Positions 11,412 to 21,229 of a stretch of 64,000 bases of DNA are shown piece by piece. Every line of letters starts with the position of its first letter. Within the stretch, counting starts at the first letter, position 1. Below the pieces are notes generated by a model. The model worked only from the letters and a program-made list of their open reading frames with translations. It made no database searches and was not told the DNA's origin. Origin of the DNA: JBBQYD01 sp942493075 (GTDB lineage Bacteria; Verrucomicrobiota; Verrucomicrobiia; Limisphaerales; UBA8199). The DNA is taken from NCBI GenBank assembly GCA_942493075.1, contig OW818681.1, positions 744,001 to 808,000 on the forward strand, given 5' to 3'. The translations under genes were made by a program, and so were the position numbers.

Positions 11412-13331
11412 ATGGCAACCCGCGAGCCGCAGGATAAAAAAGAAACTGCCCCGAAAGTCCCTAAATGGGGCGCGCCCTTATGGTATCTACCCGCCATGCT
11501 CCTGATACTTTGGGCCTGGCAGGTGGCCATTAACCGTACGACCTATCAGGCCATTCCCTATAGCCAGTTCAAAGAGCATGTCCGCCAGGGTGAGGTCAAG
11601 GAATGCGCCGTAGGGCCGGAGAGTGTTCAAGGCCGGATTGAATTGAACGCCACGAATCACGCGGCATTCACCGCCACCAACTCCTCCGCTCCACAGGTGT
11701 TCCAGTTCCGCACCATCCGTGTGGACGATTCGAAGCTGGCAGAGGAGTTGCAAGCCGCAAAAGTTAAGTTTAAGGGGGAGCGCCCAAGTTTCATGACCGA
11801 GCTCGTCCTGGCCTGGTTGATCCCGATCGGGATCATGATCCTGTTGTGGTCTTTCCTGAGCCGGCGCATGAGCAGCGCGGGAGAATCTGTGCTCAGCTTC
11901 GGCAAGAGTCGCGCCAAATTGGTAGCAGAGAAAGAGACAGGTGTGAGCTTCAAAGACGTTGCCGGGTGCGACGAGGCCAAATACGAGTTGCAGGAGGTGG
12001 TGGAGTTTTTGAAGAACCCTGACCGCTATAAGGCCATTGGGGCGGCAATTCCCAAAGGCGTGTTGCTCGTCGGGCCTCCCGGAACAGGCAAAACGCTGTT
12101 GGCAAAAGCCGTAGCGGGCGAAGCCCACGTACCCTTCTTCTCACTCAGCGGCAGTGATTTTGTAGAGATGTTCGTGGGTGTTGGCGCCGCACGGGTCCGC
12201 GATTTGTTCCAACAGGCTAAGGCAAAGGCGCCTTGCATCATTTTCATCGACGAGCTTGATGCGATCGGCCGGCAGCGTGGAGTTCACGTAGGCGCCGTTA
12301 ACGATGAGCGCGAACAGACGCTGAATCAGCTCCTGGTTGAGATGGATGGGTTTGCCGCCAATGTGGGCGTAATCATCCTGGCTGCGACGAATCGCCCGGA
12401 TGTTCTGGATCGCGCCATTCTTCGTCCGGGCCGGTTTGATCGACAGGTCGTCGTGGATGCGCCGGACCTGGAAGGCAGGCTCGCGATTCTCAAGGTCCAT
12501 TCACGCAACAAACCTTTCGCGGCGAATGTCGAACTGAGGCTCGTAGCCCAGGCAACCCCTGGCTTTTCGGGCGCGGATCTTGCCAACGCCCTGAACGAAG
12601 CTGCATTGCTGGCGGCCCGTCGTGATGCACGTGTAATCGAGCAGAAGGACTTGGAGGAGGCCGTAGAGAAAGTCGTGGCGGGACCTGAGCGCAAGAGCCG
12701 CCGTCTAAAAGACGAAGAAAAGCGGCGAGTTGCCTATCACGAGGTGGGACATGCGCTAGTGGCGGCTTACAGCAAGAACGCCGATCCTGTGCACAAGATC
12801 AGCATTATTCCCCGTGGCCGCGCGGCATTGGGCTACACGATGCAGTTGCCTTCTGATGATCAGTTCCTGATGACACGCACCGCGTTGTTAGAGCGGATTC
12901 GCGGGTTGCTGGGCGGTCGTGCCGCTGAGGAGATTGTCTTTAACGAGGTGACTACGGGCGCTGAAAACGATTTGGATCGCGCGACCACGCTGGCCCGCCA
13001 AATGGTCTGCCTCTTTGGAATGAGCGAAGCAGTCGGGCTGGCGCGCTGCGTCCAACGACAGGGTGGTATGTTCCTGCCAGGCGCGGACGGTGCGTTTCAG
13101 CGGGATTGCAGCGAGGAAACGGCGCGCCAGATCGATACGGAGGTAAAATCCATCCTCGATCATGCCTATACCGAGGCTAAGGACATCCTGCAGCTTCACC
13201 GCGCCCAGGTGGAACTAGTGACTCAGCATCTGCTTGCAGTCGAAACCATCGACGCAGCCACGTTCCAGAAGTTAATCGGGCAGGAGTTGAAAAACGAGGA
13301 TCGTCCGAGCCAGACCCCCGTTTCTCCGTAG
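11412..13331 (+). CDS. ftsH: ATP-dependent zinc metalloprotease FtsH
   Basis: FtsH is a hexameric membrane AAA+ protease that extracts and degrades membrane and regulatory proteins. The 639-residue product has two membrane segments (about 20-37 and 131-150) flanking a periplasmic domain, the Walker A motif GPPGTGKT at 221-228, Walker B (IIFIDELDAIG), the second region of homology (ATNRPDVLDRAILRPGRFDR) and the zinc site HEVGH at 443-447. All catalytic parts are intact. The ATG at 11412 is chosen because it precedes the first membrane segment by a normal short tail and avoids overlap with degP. The stop is directly followed by the stop of the convergent gene on the minus strand. Confidence 0.97.
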   Translation: MATREPQDKKETAPKVPKWGAPLWYLPAMLLILWAWQVAINRTTYQAIPYSQFKEHVRQGEVKECAVGPESVQGRIELNATNHAAFTATNSSAPQVFQFRTIRVDDSKLAEELQAAKVKFKGERPSFMTELVLAWLIPIGIMILLWSFLSRRMSSAGESVLSFGKSRAKLVAEKETGVSFKDVAGCDEAKYELQEVVEFLKNPDRYKAIGAAIPKGVLLVGPPGTGKTLLAKAVAGEAHVPFFSLSGSDFVEMFVGVGAARVRDLFQQAKAKAPCIIFIDELDAIGRQRGVHVGAVNDEREQTLNQLLVEMDGFAANVGVIILAATNRPDVLDRAILRPGRFDRQVVVDAPDLEGRLAILKVHSRNKPFAANVELRLVAQATPGFSGADLANALNEAALLAARRDARVIEQKDLEEAVEKVVAGPERKSRRLKDEEKRRVAYHEVGHALVAAYSKNADPVHKISIIPRGRAALGYTMQLPSDDQFLMTRTALLERIRGLLGGRAAEEIVFNEVTTGAENDLDRATTLARQMVCLFGMSEAVGLARCVQRQGGMFLPGADGAFQRDCSEETARQIDTEVKSILDHAYTEAKDILQLHRAQVELVTQHLLAVETIDAATFQKLIGQELKNEDRPSQTPVSP

Positions 13332-13814
13332 TTAAAACCCGAGCTTGCTCAGTTCGGATTCGAGCAGCATCTGGAATTGCTGCACGTCTGCTGCGGGCGG
13401 GCGGTACCCTTGTTTCTCGGGCCCGAGGCCCAAGCGGCCGGTTTGATCGAGATACCAAACGGCTTGCTGGCCGTCGCTGAAGGTAACCTTGCCGCTGACT
13501 ACCGCCCCCGGGCGGGTGATTTGATCGACGGTGAGAGAGACTTTGCCGCCAGAAGCAGGAGGCTCCAACGGCTCAGGTTCAATCGGTAACACTTCAGGTT
13601 CAGCCTCTGGAGTGTTTGCTGGGGGAGGGGTCGCGGGTTTGGGTGGCTCGGGATCTTTCAGAGTTAGCTTCAAATCATCCACGACGAGGCGGACCTCCAT
13701 GTACGTGAGGCGCACGCCCAGCTCTTTGTCCATCCGTGTTTGGATCTCCGAAAGCTTAAGTCCTTCGTTAATCCACGATTCAACCTTTTGTTTCTGTGCC
13801 TCATCCAAATTCAT
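13332..13814 (-). CDS. Conserved hypothetical protein with Pro-rich linker
   Basis: The 160-residue protein is not recognised by function. An N-terminal helical part (residues 1-55, NLDEAQKQKVESWINEGLKLSEIQ...) resembles a small helix-turn-helix-like fold. A Pro/Glu/Ala linker (about 56-90) leads to a C-terminal beta-rich domain (VSLTVDQITRPGAVVSGKVTFSDG) ending in an amphipathic helix. No signal peptide or membrane segment is seen. It abuts ftsH tail to tail with no spacer. A cytoplasmic role is likely, nothing more can be said. Confidence 0.7.
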   Translation of the reverse strand: MNLDEAQKQKVESWINEGLKLSEIQTRMDKELGVRLTYMEVRLVVDDLKLTLKDPEPPKPATPPPANTPEAEPEVLPIEPEPLEPPASGGKVSLTVDQITRPGAVVSGKVTFSDGQQAVWYLDQTGRLGLGPEKQGYRPPAADVQQFQMLLESELSKLGF

Positions 13815-14062
13815 AGACGTGTAATCTAATCGTCGCGAAACTGCCTCAGTGCAATGTTATTTCCTCAGGGCGCATGATAGAGCCACCTGCGGATGCGGAA
13901 AGTACAAAATCTGGAGAGTAGGCAAGCTTTCGGGGCTGCCTTCTCCACCTCTGCCAGGGTTTTTGGGGGTTCACCCCATTGAGACAAAGCGTCTCCTGAA
14001 GTCCCTTAAATGGAGAATGTTAGTCCTCTTTTGGTTGAACGCAGGAGACAGCTCCAGCAGCA

Positions 14063-15415
14063 GTGAACTCGGTCATCAATAGATTTATTTTTATGTCGTA
14101 CGCACCTATGCGGTCGGAGGTTCTATCACCGGGCAAAGATATTGCGAGTGAAAGGGAAACGAGGGTTGTTAGTTCAAGCCGCATTCGTGAGAGTAGCAGT
14201 AGTAGTAAGAAGCCCAGATCCCGCAAGCGGCGCAACATCGTGCCGGATACTGAAAGCTCGGGTGACGAAACCTTTTCACTGATAGTCCATTGCCACCTAT
14301 GCTGGGATTGGGTGTGGCAACGCCCGCAGCAGTTCATTTCTCGAATCAGCCAAAAACACCGGGTCTTGTTTGTAGAAATGGCCGGGCCTGATGAAACATT
14401 GGCTGTACCCACGGCGCATTTGAGCACCCTGGCAGACTTTCCAAATATCTCTGTTCTGCGCATGCAGTTTCCTGCCTGGCGCTGGGCAGATGGCGAGTAT
14501 GTAGATCGCGAACGCCGCCGCATCTTGGAGGAGGTCCTTCAAGGACCACTGGCGGGTGAGTTCGATAATTTTGTTCAATGGTTCTATGATCCTATGGCCT
14601 TCACTGCATTTGGCGAGGGCATGGGAGAGCTCGCGGTGGTTTACGATTGCATGGACGAGCTTTCCAAGTTCAAGGGAGCTCCTCCAGAAATCGCACAGCG
14701 AGAACTGGATTTGCTCCAGCGGGCTGATGTGGTGTTCACGGGCGGACGGCGTCTTTACGAATCCAAGAGCCAGTGGAACAGCAACTGCCATTTTTATGGC
14801 TGCGGAGTCGATGGAGGTCATTTTGGTAAGGCCCGTGAAGTCGGCACGCAGATTCCCGCGGAGCTCGCTAGCTTGCCCAAGCCTGTATTGGGCTACTTCG
14901 GTGTTGTGGATGAACGGATGGATTACGAGTTGGTGGCTCGAATGGCCGACGCCAACCCGGCGTGGTCCGTCGTGGTTATCGGCCCCGTCGTCAAAGTCGA
15001 TCCCGGGTCGATGCCGCAGCGTCCCAACCTCCATTGGCTGGGAGGGCGTGCCTATAATGAACTGCCGGCTGTGTGCAAAGGTTTTGACCTTTGCCTGATG
15101 CCATTCGCTCGAAACGAATCCACCGAGTATATCAATCCGACCAAGGCGCTGGAGTACATGGCTACGGGACGTGCGATTGTAAGCACGGCGGTTCCTGACG
15201 TGGTCAGCAACTTCGGAGAGGTGGTGAAAATCGCCAATTCCCACGAGGAGTTCATCGAACTCTGCCGCCGATCCGTTGCGCATCCCGATTACCGTGCCAT
15301 CAGCCGGGGTTTGAAAATGGTGCGAGAAAACTCATGGGAAGCCATCGTGGATAAACTGGAGGAACTCATCGGTGATGCGGTTCGGGTTACTCGGATGGAG
15401 AGGGTAATCGCATGA
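14063..15415 (+). CDS. Glycosyltransferase, GT4-like, linked to UDP-galactopyranose mutase
   Basis: The 450-residue protein starts with a low-complexity Ser/Arg/Lys-rich segment (about 35-60) and then a two-domain GT-B glycosyltransferase. The WQRPQQF block near residue 84 is typical of TuaH-like transferases, and the C-terminal domain has GYFGVVDERMDYELV, LGGRAYNELP and the donor-site stretch ESTEYINPTKALEYMATG. It lies upstream of glf with a 4-base ATGA overlap, so translation is coupled. The context suggests transfer of galactofuranose or a related sugar to an envelope polymer. A second possible ATG is at 14093. Acceptor unknown. Confidence 0.85.
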   Translation: MNSVINRFIFMSYAPMRSEVLSPGKDIASERETRVVSSSRIRESSSSSKKPRSRKRRNIVPDTESSGDETFSLIVHCHLCWDWVWQRPQQFISRISQKHRVLFVEMAGPDETLAVPTAHLSTLADFPNISVLRMQFPAWRWADGEYVDRERRRILEEVLQGPLAGEFDNFVQWFYDPMAFTAFGEGMGELAVVYDCMDELSKFKGAPPEIAQRELDLLQRADVVFTGGRRLYESKSQWNSNCHFYGCGVDGGHFGKAREVGTQIPAELASLPKPVLGYFGVVDERMDYELVARMADANPAWSVVVIGPVVKVDPGSMPQRPNLHWLGGRAYNELPAVCKGFDLCLMPFARNESTEYINPTKALEYMATGRAIVSTAVPDVVSNFGEVVKIANSHEEFIELCRRSVAHPDYRAISRGLKMVRENSWEAIVDKLEELIGDAVRVTRMERVIA

Positions 15416-16674
15416 ACGCCTCCCAAGTCGGGGAACGCGCTGGAAAAGTGTATATGTTTGATTACCTGATCGTCGGAGCCGGCTACGCAGGCAGCGTGCT
15501 GGCTGAACGGTTGGCCCGAGGATCAGGTAAGCAGGTGCTGGTGATAGACAAGCGTTCGCATATCGGGGGCAACGCTTACGACCACTACAATGATGATGGC
15601 ATCCTCATTCACAAGTACGGGCCGCACATCTTCCACACGAACTCGAAGGAAGTGTTTGATTACCTCACTCGCTTCACTCAGTGGCGCCAGTATGAGCACA
15701 AGGTGCTCGCCAGTGTAGATGGCCAATTGGTGCCCATACCTATCAACCTGGATACGATCAACACATTGTATGGCCTGAACCTGAGCGCTTTCCAGGTGGA
15801 GGAGTTTCTGGCATCCCGCGCAGAGAAGGTGGACCAGGTCCGCACTTCGGAAGACGTGGTCGTCAGCAAAGTGGGTCGTGAGTTGTACGAAAAGTTTTTC
15901 CGGGGCTACACTCGGAAACAATGGGGGCTTGATCCTTCGGAACTGGATGCGCAGGTGACTGCCCGCGTTCCTACCCGTACCAACCGTGACGACCGGTATT
16001 TCACTGATGCTTACCAGGCGATGCCGCGTTTTGGATTCACCCGCATGTTCGAGAAGATGCTCGATCATCCGAACATCAAGGTGATGCTCAACACAGATTT
16101 CCAGGACGTGAAAGACGCGTTGCCTTTCCGCGAGCTGATTTATTGCGGACCCGTGGATGAGTTCTTCGATTACCAATTCGGGAAACTTCCCTACAGGTGT
16201 CTGGAGTTCAAGCATGAGACACATAACCTCGCTCGCTATCAACCGGTAGCAGTCGTGAACTACCCAAACGAGCATGCCTATACGCGCGTGACCGAGTTCA
16301 AGTACCTGACTGGGCAGGAACATCCCAAATCCAGCATCGTTTACGAGTACTCCTGCGCTGAGGGCGATCCTTACTACCCAATTCCTCGGCGTGAGAACGC
16401 AGAGTTATATAAACAGTATCAGGAGTTGGCTGACGCTTCCGGGGTGCACTTTGTGGGAAGGCTTGCCACTTACAAGTACTACAACATGGACCAGGTGGTC
16501 GCCCAGGCGCTGACGCTCTATGCCAAGCTCAGCAACATGTCACGGCAGGACGCACTACAATTGGAGACACCGCCTGCGGTTGCGGCCGTGACCTTTCCAC
16601 TCACTGTCAAAGGCATGTCAAAACGCAGGGGAGTCAATGGCCGTCGGCGGAATGTTCTGGCCGAAGCTTCTTGA
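15412..16674 (+). CDS. glf: UDP-galactopyranose mutase
   Basis: Glf is a flavoenzyme that interconverts UDP-galactopyranose and UDP-galactofuranose. The 420-residue product has the FAD-binding motif GAGYAGSV at about residues 22-29, the family block IGGNAYDHYNDDGILIHKYG, HIFHT, and the C-terminal YKYYNMDQV stretch that contacts flavin. Length is slightly above the usual 370-390 because of short N- and C-terminal additions. It overlaps the preceding glycosyltransferase and is followed by the GH2 gene and then galE, which supplies its substrate. Confidence 0.95.
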   Translation: MNASQVGERAGKVYMFDYLIVGAGYAGSVLAERLARGSGKQVLVIDKRSHIGGNAYDHYNDDGILIHKYGPHIFHTNSKEVFDYLTRFTQWRQYEHKVLASVDGQLVPIPINLDTINTLYGLNLSAFQVEEFLASRAEKVDQVRTSEDVVVSKVGRELYEKFFRGYTRKQWGLDPSELDAQVTARVPTRTNRDDRYFTDAYQAMPRFGFTRMFEKMLDHPNIKVMLNTDFQDVKDALPFRELIYCGPVDEFFDYQFGKLPYRCLEFKHETHNLARYQPVAVVNYPNEHAYTRVTEFKYLTGQEHPKSSIVYEYSCAEGDPYYPIPRRENAELYKQYQELADASGVHFVGRLATYKYYNMDQVVAQALTLYAKLSNMSRQDALQLETPPAVAAVTFPLTVKGMSKRRGVNGRRRNVLAEAS

Positions 16675-16779
16675 AGAACTGAAGGCGTGCCGCGGGAGTG
16701 GGCGCAGAGAAACCTGGGCCGTGCCTGGCACCCAACGAGCACCAGGGCGCAAGAGGCGCGGACGGTTGAAGGATATGAT

Positions 16780-19656
16780 ATGGCGAATCGGTTTTTTTAT
16801 CCCCGGCCTGAGTACCCGCGGCCGGATCTGCAGCGCGGGTGTCTGGAGGGACATGACTGGTTAAACCTGAACGGCCCATGGCAGTTCAGGTTTGATCCCA
16901 ACCGTCGCGGGGAGGCGGAGCGCTGGTTTGTTCCAACAGAATTGGAGTGGCGGGAGCAGATCATCGTGCCTTTCTGCTGGGAGTCTCTCGCCGCCTGGGG
17001 GGAGGCCGATTCCGCCGGTAACGACAATTATTATTCCACACGCGTTTTTCGCAACCCGCTTGAAGTCACACGAGAGAATCACCGGTCGGCACTCCGCTAT
17101 GAAGTAGGTTGGTACAGACGCCGGGTCCAGATTCCCGACCATGATGTCTGGCAAGGCAAGCGCGTGATCTTCATCATTGGGGCAGCGGACTTCTTCACCG
17201 ATTGCTGGTGTAACGGCAAGCACCTCGGCCACCATGAAGGCGGCTATTTACCCAGCGAGTTCGATCTGACTGATGCCCTGGAACGGAATGAAGCGGGGCC
17301 TTTCGCCGAGATTGTGGTGCGGGTTGAAGATCCGATGGATAACGCGCAGCAACCGGTGGGTAAACAGTGGCGGTGGTACACAACCACCAGCGGGATTTGG
17401 CAGACCGTTTTCGTCGAGCCTCGCAGTGCTACTCACATCGAAAAACATCGGGTGATAACCGACATCGATGAAGGGACCGCCAGATTTGAGATTGATTGTC
17501 TGAACAGCGAAGAGGGCAAGGTGGAAGTCACCATCACGGCCCCGGATGGTCATGCGCAGCAAGCGCGGTATCCAATCGAAAAGGGATGTGCTTCGGGCAC
17601 GGTGCGCTTGGAATCTGTTTTTCTCTGGGACCCCAACTCGCCGCATCTGTACCAGGTGCATCTTCGGTTATATGAACGGGGCAAACTGATGGATGATCTC
17701 CGGTCCTATTTTGGCATGCGGAAGATCGATTTCGAAGTTGCCGAGGAGGGCGGGGCGCCTGCTGCTTTGCGGGTAAACGGTGTGGCTCGCTACCTTCGAG
17801 GTGCGCTTTATCAATCCTATTTCCCGGATGGTGTTTACACCGCCACGTCTGTAGAGACGCTCAAGAACGACATCGAGTATGCCAAGAAGGTGGGATTCAA
17901 CTTCCTGCGAGTTCACATCAAGATCGATGACCCATTGCTGCTTTACTGGGCAGACCGGTTGGGGATGCTTTTGATGGCAGACTTTCCGAACTTTGGTGAA
18001 GGTGGGGATACCCCTCTGGCTCGCGAACGTTTCGAGAGCATGATGCGGGGCGGCATCGCACGGGATTTCAATCATCCATCGATTTTTGCCTGGTGTTTGT
18101 TTAATGAGACCTGGGGTTTTGGGGGGCAGACGACTTTATTGGAATACCTCAACAAACCGCCTTCTGGACCTCGGTCAGCCGCGGCGCCTCCCATAGCCGC
18201 CGTGTCAGCGAGCACAAACGCTCCGTCTGAAGCGATTGTTAAACCACTGATGCAGGCGGCCCGTCAGACCGGGATGCTCGCACCCAAGGAATGGGTGCAG
18301 GACATGTGGGAACTCGCCAAGCATCTCGATCCCACGCGCCTGGTCGAGGACATGAGCGTCTGTCATTGGGAGCATCTGGAGTACTATCTGCATTGCGATA
18401 CAGACATCAATTCCTGGCACTTCTACTTGAACGATTACACCAAGGCGAAGGCGCACATTGAGAGGATCGTAAAATCGACTTTTGTGGGCTCTACGTTCAA
18501 CTACGTGGATGGGTTCAAGCACAAAGGCCAGCCGCTGATCAACAGCGAATTCGGCGGCGTGGGCGCGCTCGATGGAGATCGGGACACGAGCTGGAGTTTC
18601 AAATTCCTGACCAACGAATTGCGGAGGCATCAGCAGATCGCCGCATACATCTATACGGAGCTCCACGATGTTGAATGGGAATACAACGGTTTTCTAAACT
18701 ATGACCGAACTCCCAAAGAGTTTGGTTTTGATCCTCGCGTCGTCAACGAGAGTAACGCGCTGCCGATAGATGCTCCTCCCATCCAACAGCTCCAGCCCGG
18801 AGAGGTGATTCGCATAGAAGTCGCCTCGTCTCATTTTTCGACTGTGCGAACCGAGAATGTGACCCTGCACTGGGAAATGGGTGGCATGGATACGGAAGGA
18901 CGCCTTCACCAGAACCTGGCTCGCGGAAGGACCAGCATCCGGTTCCCCCATCGCCAGGTGGCCCACGCAGCCACGCTGGAATTGCGCATGCCGGAGAACA
19001 GCATGCTCTGCACGCTGCTGGTTACAGCCGTGTCGAATAAAGGCACGCGGCTTGCCGAAAATTTCATTCATTTCCTGGTAACAAGGGGTTATCCGCCGGA
19101 GCGCGAAGAGCGGCCACGAACTCTGGTTCTCCGCGGGTGGCCATCCACGTGGGCGGCTGCGGAATGGAGTGGTGGTTTCGCAGATCGCGCTAAGCACGGT
19201 GCTGAAGATTGCTGCGCCGGTTTTGGCTCAGGCTTTTTTGAATGGCACCTGCCTCTCCATGGTGCCGATCTACGCCACGCACACAGGGTGAAAGTTCTAT
19301 GCGAGGCTTCGTCGCATCGTGTCGATGCGCCCCAGACTGATGGTGAGACGTTTCCCACCACACTCCAAATAACGTTGAACGACGTGAAGCTTTACCAGGC
19401 GACACTGCGCAATCATCCCCACGATGCACGTGGCATGCTGAGTTACCATCGAGGAGGTGTCGGGGCCTACGGATACCTCTCTCATGCTTTCGCCGACGAG
19501 GAAGCCGTTGTTAGCCATATTGCGGAGGCTGGCCCAGAGGTTCTACGGTTGCGCTGCGCTGTTCCCCCGGATGCGCTTGCCTGCGGTGGGTTAACCATTT
19601 ACGGCGCCGAATGCGGACGTTACCCGGTCAGTCCCACTGTGATTATTGAATGGTGA
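16780..19656 (+). CDS. Glycoside hydrolase family 2 protein (beta-galactosidase/glucuronidase fold)
   Basis: The 958-residue protein has the GH2 order: sugar-binding jelly roll (about 25-200, NGPWQFRF, CWCNGKHLGHHEGGY), immunoglobulin-like domain (about 205-320), and TIM barrel (about 330-690). The acid/base Glu is E443 in FNETWGF and the nucleophile is E590 in NSEFGGVG. Extra beta domains follow to the end. No signal peptide is visible, so it is probably cytoplasmic. A start at 16780 is chosen because the upstream frame overlaps low-quality sequence. It sits between glf and galE, an unusual place for a hydrolase. Substrate could be a galactoside or glucuronide; not determinable. Confidence 0.88.
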   Translation: MANRFFYPRPEYPRPDLQRGCLEGHDWLNLNGPWQFRFDPNRRGEAERWFVPTELEWREQIIVPFCWESLAAWGEADSAGNDNYYSTRVFRNPLEVTRENHRSALRYEVGWYRRRVQIPDHDVWQGKRVIFIIGAADFFTDCWCNGKHLGHHEGGYLPSEFDLTDALERNEAGPFAEIVVRVEDPMDNAQQPVGKQWRWYTTTSGIWQTVFVEPRSATHIEKHRVITDIDEGTARFEIDCLNSEEGKVEVTITAPDGHAQQARYPIEKGCASGTVRLESVFLWDPNSPHLYQVHLRLYERGKLMDDLRSYFGMRKIDFEVAEEGGAPAALRVNGVARYLRGALYQSYFPDGVYTATSVETLKNDIEYAKKVGFNFLRVHIKIDDPLLLYWADRLGMLLMADFPNFGEGGDTPLARERFESMMRGGIARDFNHPSIFAWCLFNETWGFGGQTTLLEYLNKPPSGPRSAAAPPIAAVSASTNAPSEAIVKPLMQAARQTGMLAPKEWVQDMWELAKHLDPTRLVEDMSVCHWEHLEYYLHCDTDINSWHFYLNDYTKAKAHIERIVKSTFVGSTFNYVDGFKHKGQPLINSEFGGVGALDGDRDTSWSFKFLTNELRRHQQIAAYIYTELHDVEWEYNGFLNYDRTPKEFGFDPRVVNESNALPIDAPPIQQLQPGEVIRIEVASSHFSTVRTENVTLHWEMGGMDTEGRLHQNLARGRTSIRFPHRQVAHAATLELRMPENSMLCTLLVTAVSNKGTRLAENFIHFLVTRGYPPEREERPRTLVLRGWPSTWAAAEWSGGFADRAKHGAEDCCAGFGSGFFEWHLPLHGADLRHAHRVKVLCEASSHRVDAPQTDGETFPTTLQITLNDVKLYQATLRNHPHDARGMLSYHRGGVGAYGYLSHAFADEEAVVSHIAEAGPEVLRLRCAVPPDALACGGLTIYGAECGRYPVSPTVIIEW

Positions 19657-19708
19657 GCATGTTTTTCCCATTGAGCCGGAAGGCTCGGGCGATTAGGTTT
19701 CGAGCCTT

Positions 19709-20680
19709 ATGAACGTTTTTGTAACTGGCGGAGCGGGCTACATAGGTTCGGTATGCACCGAAGAGCTGCTCAATGCAGGCCACCACGTCACGGTTTATGA
19801 CAATCTGACTGAAGGCCATCGTTCGGCGGTGGATTCGCGCGCGAAATTCGTGCTGGGCAAACCCGAGGAGCCGAACCACATCGCGAAGGCGATACAAGAC
19901 GCCAAGCCGGAAGCCATTTTACACTTTGCCGCCAGCGCATTGGTCGGTGAGTCGATGACCCAGCCCGGCAAGTATTTTCACAACAACGTGGTGAACGGGT
20001 TGAGCTTGCTGGACGCGGCTCTCAAGGGCGGTGTGAAGAAATTTGTCTTCAGCAGCACCTGCGCCACCTACGGCCCGCCCGATCGCGTGCCGATGACCGA
20101 GGATCTGCCGCAGCGACCGATCAACCCTTACGGGGAATCCAAGCTCATGTTCGAAAAGATGCTTCAATGGTATCATCAGATTCACGGCTTGGAATTCGTC
20201 GCATTCCGTTACTTCAATGCGGCTGGGGCCAGCCCGAACTTTGGCGAGCATCATAAAATCGAAACCCATCTAATTCCGAATGTGCTTAAGGTTCCGCTAG
20301 GCAAATCCAAGCAGGTCGAGATTTACGGCACTGATTATCCAACCCCGGATGGCACATGCATCCGTGATTACATCCACATCATTGATTTGGCCCAGGCCCA
20401 TATCCTGGCGCTGGCTCCTGGCAAACAGGGGTTCTTTAACCTCGGCAATGGCGATGGCTATTCCGTCCGGCAGGTGATTGAGACTTGCGAGCAGATCACC
20501 GGCACGAAAATCCCTGCTATCGAAAAGCCGCGCCGCGCCGGTGATCCGCCGAAGCTTGTGGCTGCGGCTCATAAAGCCATTCAGGAACTCGGCTGGAAGC
20601 CGAAGTATCCGAAGCTGCAGGACATCATTTCAACGGCATGGGCCTGGCATAAGAAGCACCCTGAAGGTTACGCGGACTAG
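19709..20680 (+). CDS. galE: UDP-glucose 4-epimerase
   Basis: GalE interconverts UDP-glucose and UDP-galactose using tightly bound NAD. The 323-residue protein has the Rossmann motif GGAGYIGS near the N-terminus, the catalytic Ser-Thr in FSSTCATYG, the YGESK (YxxxK) motif and the RYFNAAGA substrate block. Length and domain order match the family. It follows the GH2 gene by 52 bases. Together with glf and the glycosyltransferase upstream, it completes a route from UDP-glucose to UDP-galactofuranose. Confidence 0.96.
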   Translation: MNVFVTGGAGYIGSVCTEELLNAGHHVTVYDNLTEGHRSAVDSRAKFVLGKPEEPNHIAKAIQDAKPEAILHFAASALVGESMTQPGKYFHNNVVNGLSLLDAALKGGVKKFVFSSTCATYGPPDRVPMTEDLPQRPINPYGESKLMFEKMLQWYHQIHGLEFVAFRYFNAAGASPNFGEHHKIETHLIPNVLKVPLGKSKQVEIYGTDYPTPDGTCIRDYIHIIDLAQAHILALAPGKQGFFNLGNGDGYSVRQVIETCEQITGTKIPAIEKPRRAGDPPKLVAAAHKAIQELGWKPKYPKLQDIISTAWAWHKKHPEGYAD

Positions 20681-20688
20681 GTTTGCAG

Positions 20689-21225
20689 TTACCATCTCGG
20701 GTCCGGCGGGCCATCCAGGGCTCGCCGGATGATCTTACGGGTGCGATGGAGCAAGGCCTTTAAACCCGTCTCCGAAGAGCCCTGCTCAGGAACGATAAAC
20801 TCCATGTAACGCTCCGGGCGGAGCAAATCGGTAAATCCCAGGCTGCGATATAACCGATGCGCATCGCGAGTGGCTAGTGACCACCGGCTAAGCGTATGCA
20901 ACTCCGGGTGTTGCAGAATCGTTCTCAAGAGCCATGTCGCAAGGCCCCTGCCCCGGTAAGGGTCCAGGATAAAAACATCTGCCAAATACCCGAATGTCGC
21001 TCGATCTGTAATCACACGAGCGAAGCCAACCTGCTTGCCGTCCGCAGTGTATACTCCGAAGCAAAAAGAATTGGCAATGGCTCGTTCGAGCACCTCACGT
21101 GGTCTTTTGTTAGCCCAATAGGTCTGTGAAAGAAACCCGGAGATCGCCTCGAGATCCAAACGGGCCGGGTCGGTGCTGATCACGAATCCATCCTTCTGAT
21201 AATCGATGTTCTGACCGTCCGGCAT
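20689..21225 (-). CDS. GNAT family N-acetyltransferase
   Basis: The 178-residue protein has a GNAT acetyl-CoA site, VFILDPYRGRGLATWLL (the R/Q-x-x-G-x-G/A loop), preceded by GFARVITDRATFGYLAD and followed by LYRSLGFTDL. The substrate is not known. The ATG at 21225 begins four bases past the rnc stop codon, in tight series on the same strand, so it is likely part of an operon with rnc. Longer reading from 21357 would overlap rnc by over 100 bases and is not favoured. The C-terminal 40 residues are basic and outside the core fold. Confidence 0.85.
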   Translation of the reverse strand: MPDGQNIDYQKDGFVISTDPARLDLEAISGFLSQTYWANKRPREVLERAIANSFCFGVYTADGKQVGFARVITDRATFGYLADVFILDPYRGRGLATWLLRTILQHPELHTLSRWSLATRDAHRLYRSLGFTDLLRPERYMEFIVPEQGSSETGLKALLHRTRKIIRRALDGPPDPRW

Positions 21226-21229
21226 TTCG

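Noticed and set aside
14192..14209. AGTAGCAGTAGTAGTAAG triplet repeat
   Set aside because: It is the coding sequence of the Ser-rich segment in the glycosyltransferase and needs no separate explanation.
14297..15283. Minus-strand frame of 328 codons
   Set aside because: It lies antisense to the glycosyltransferase, which has clear motifs.
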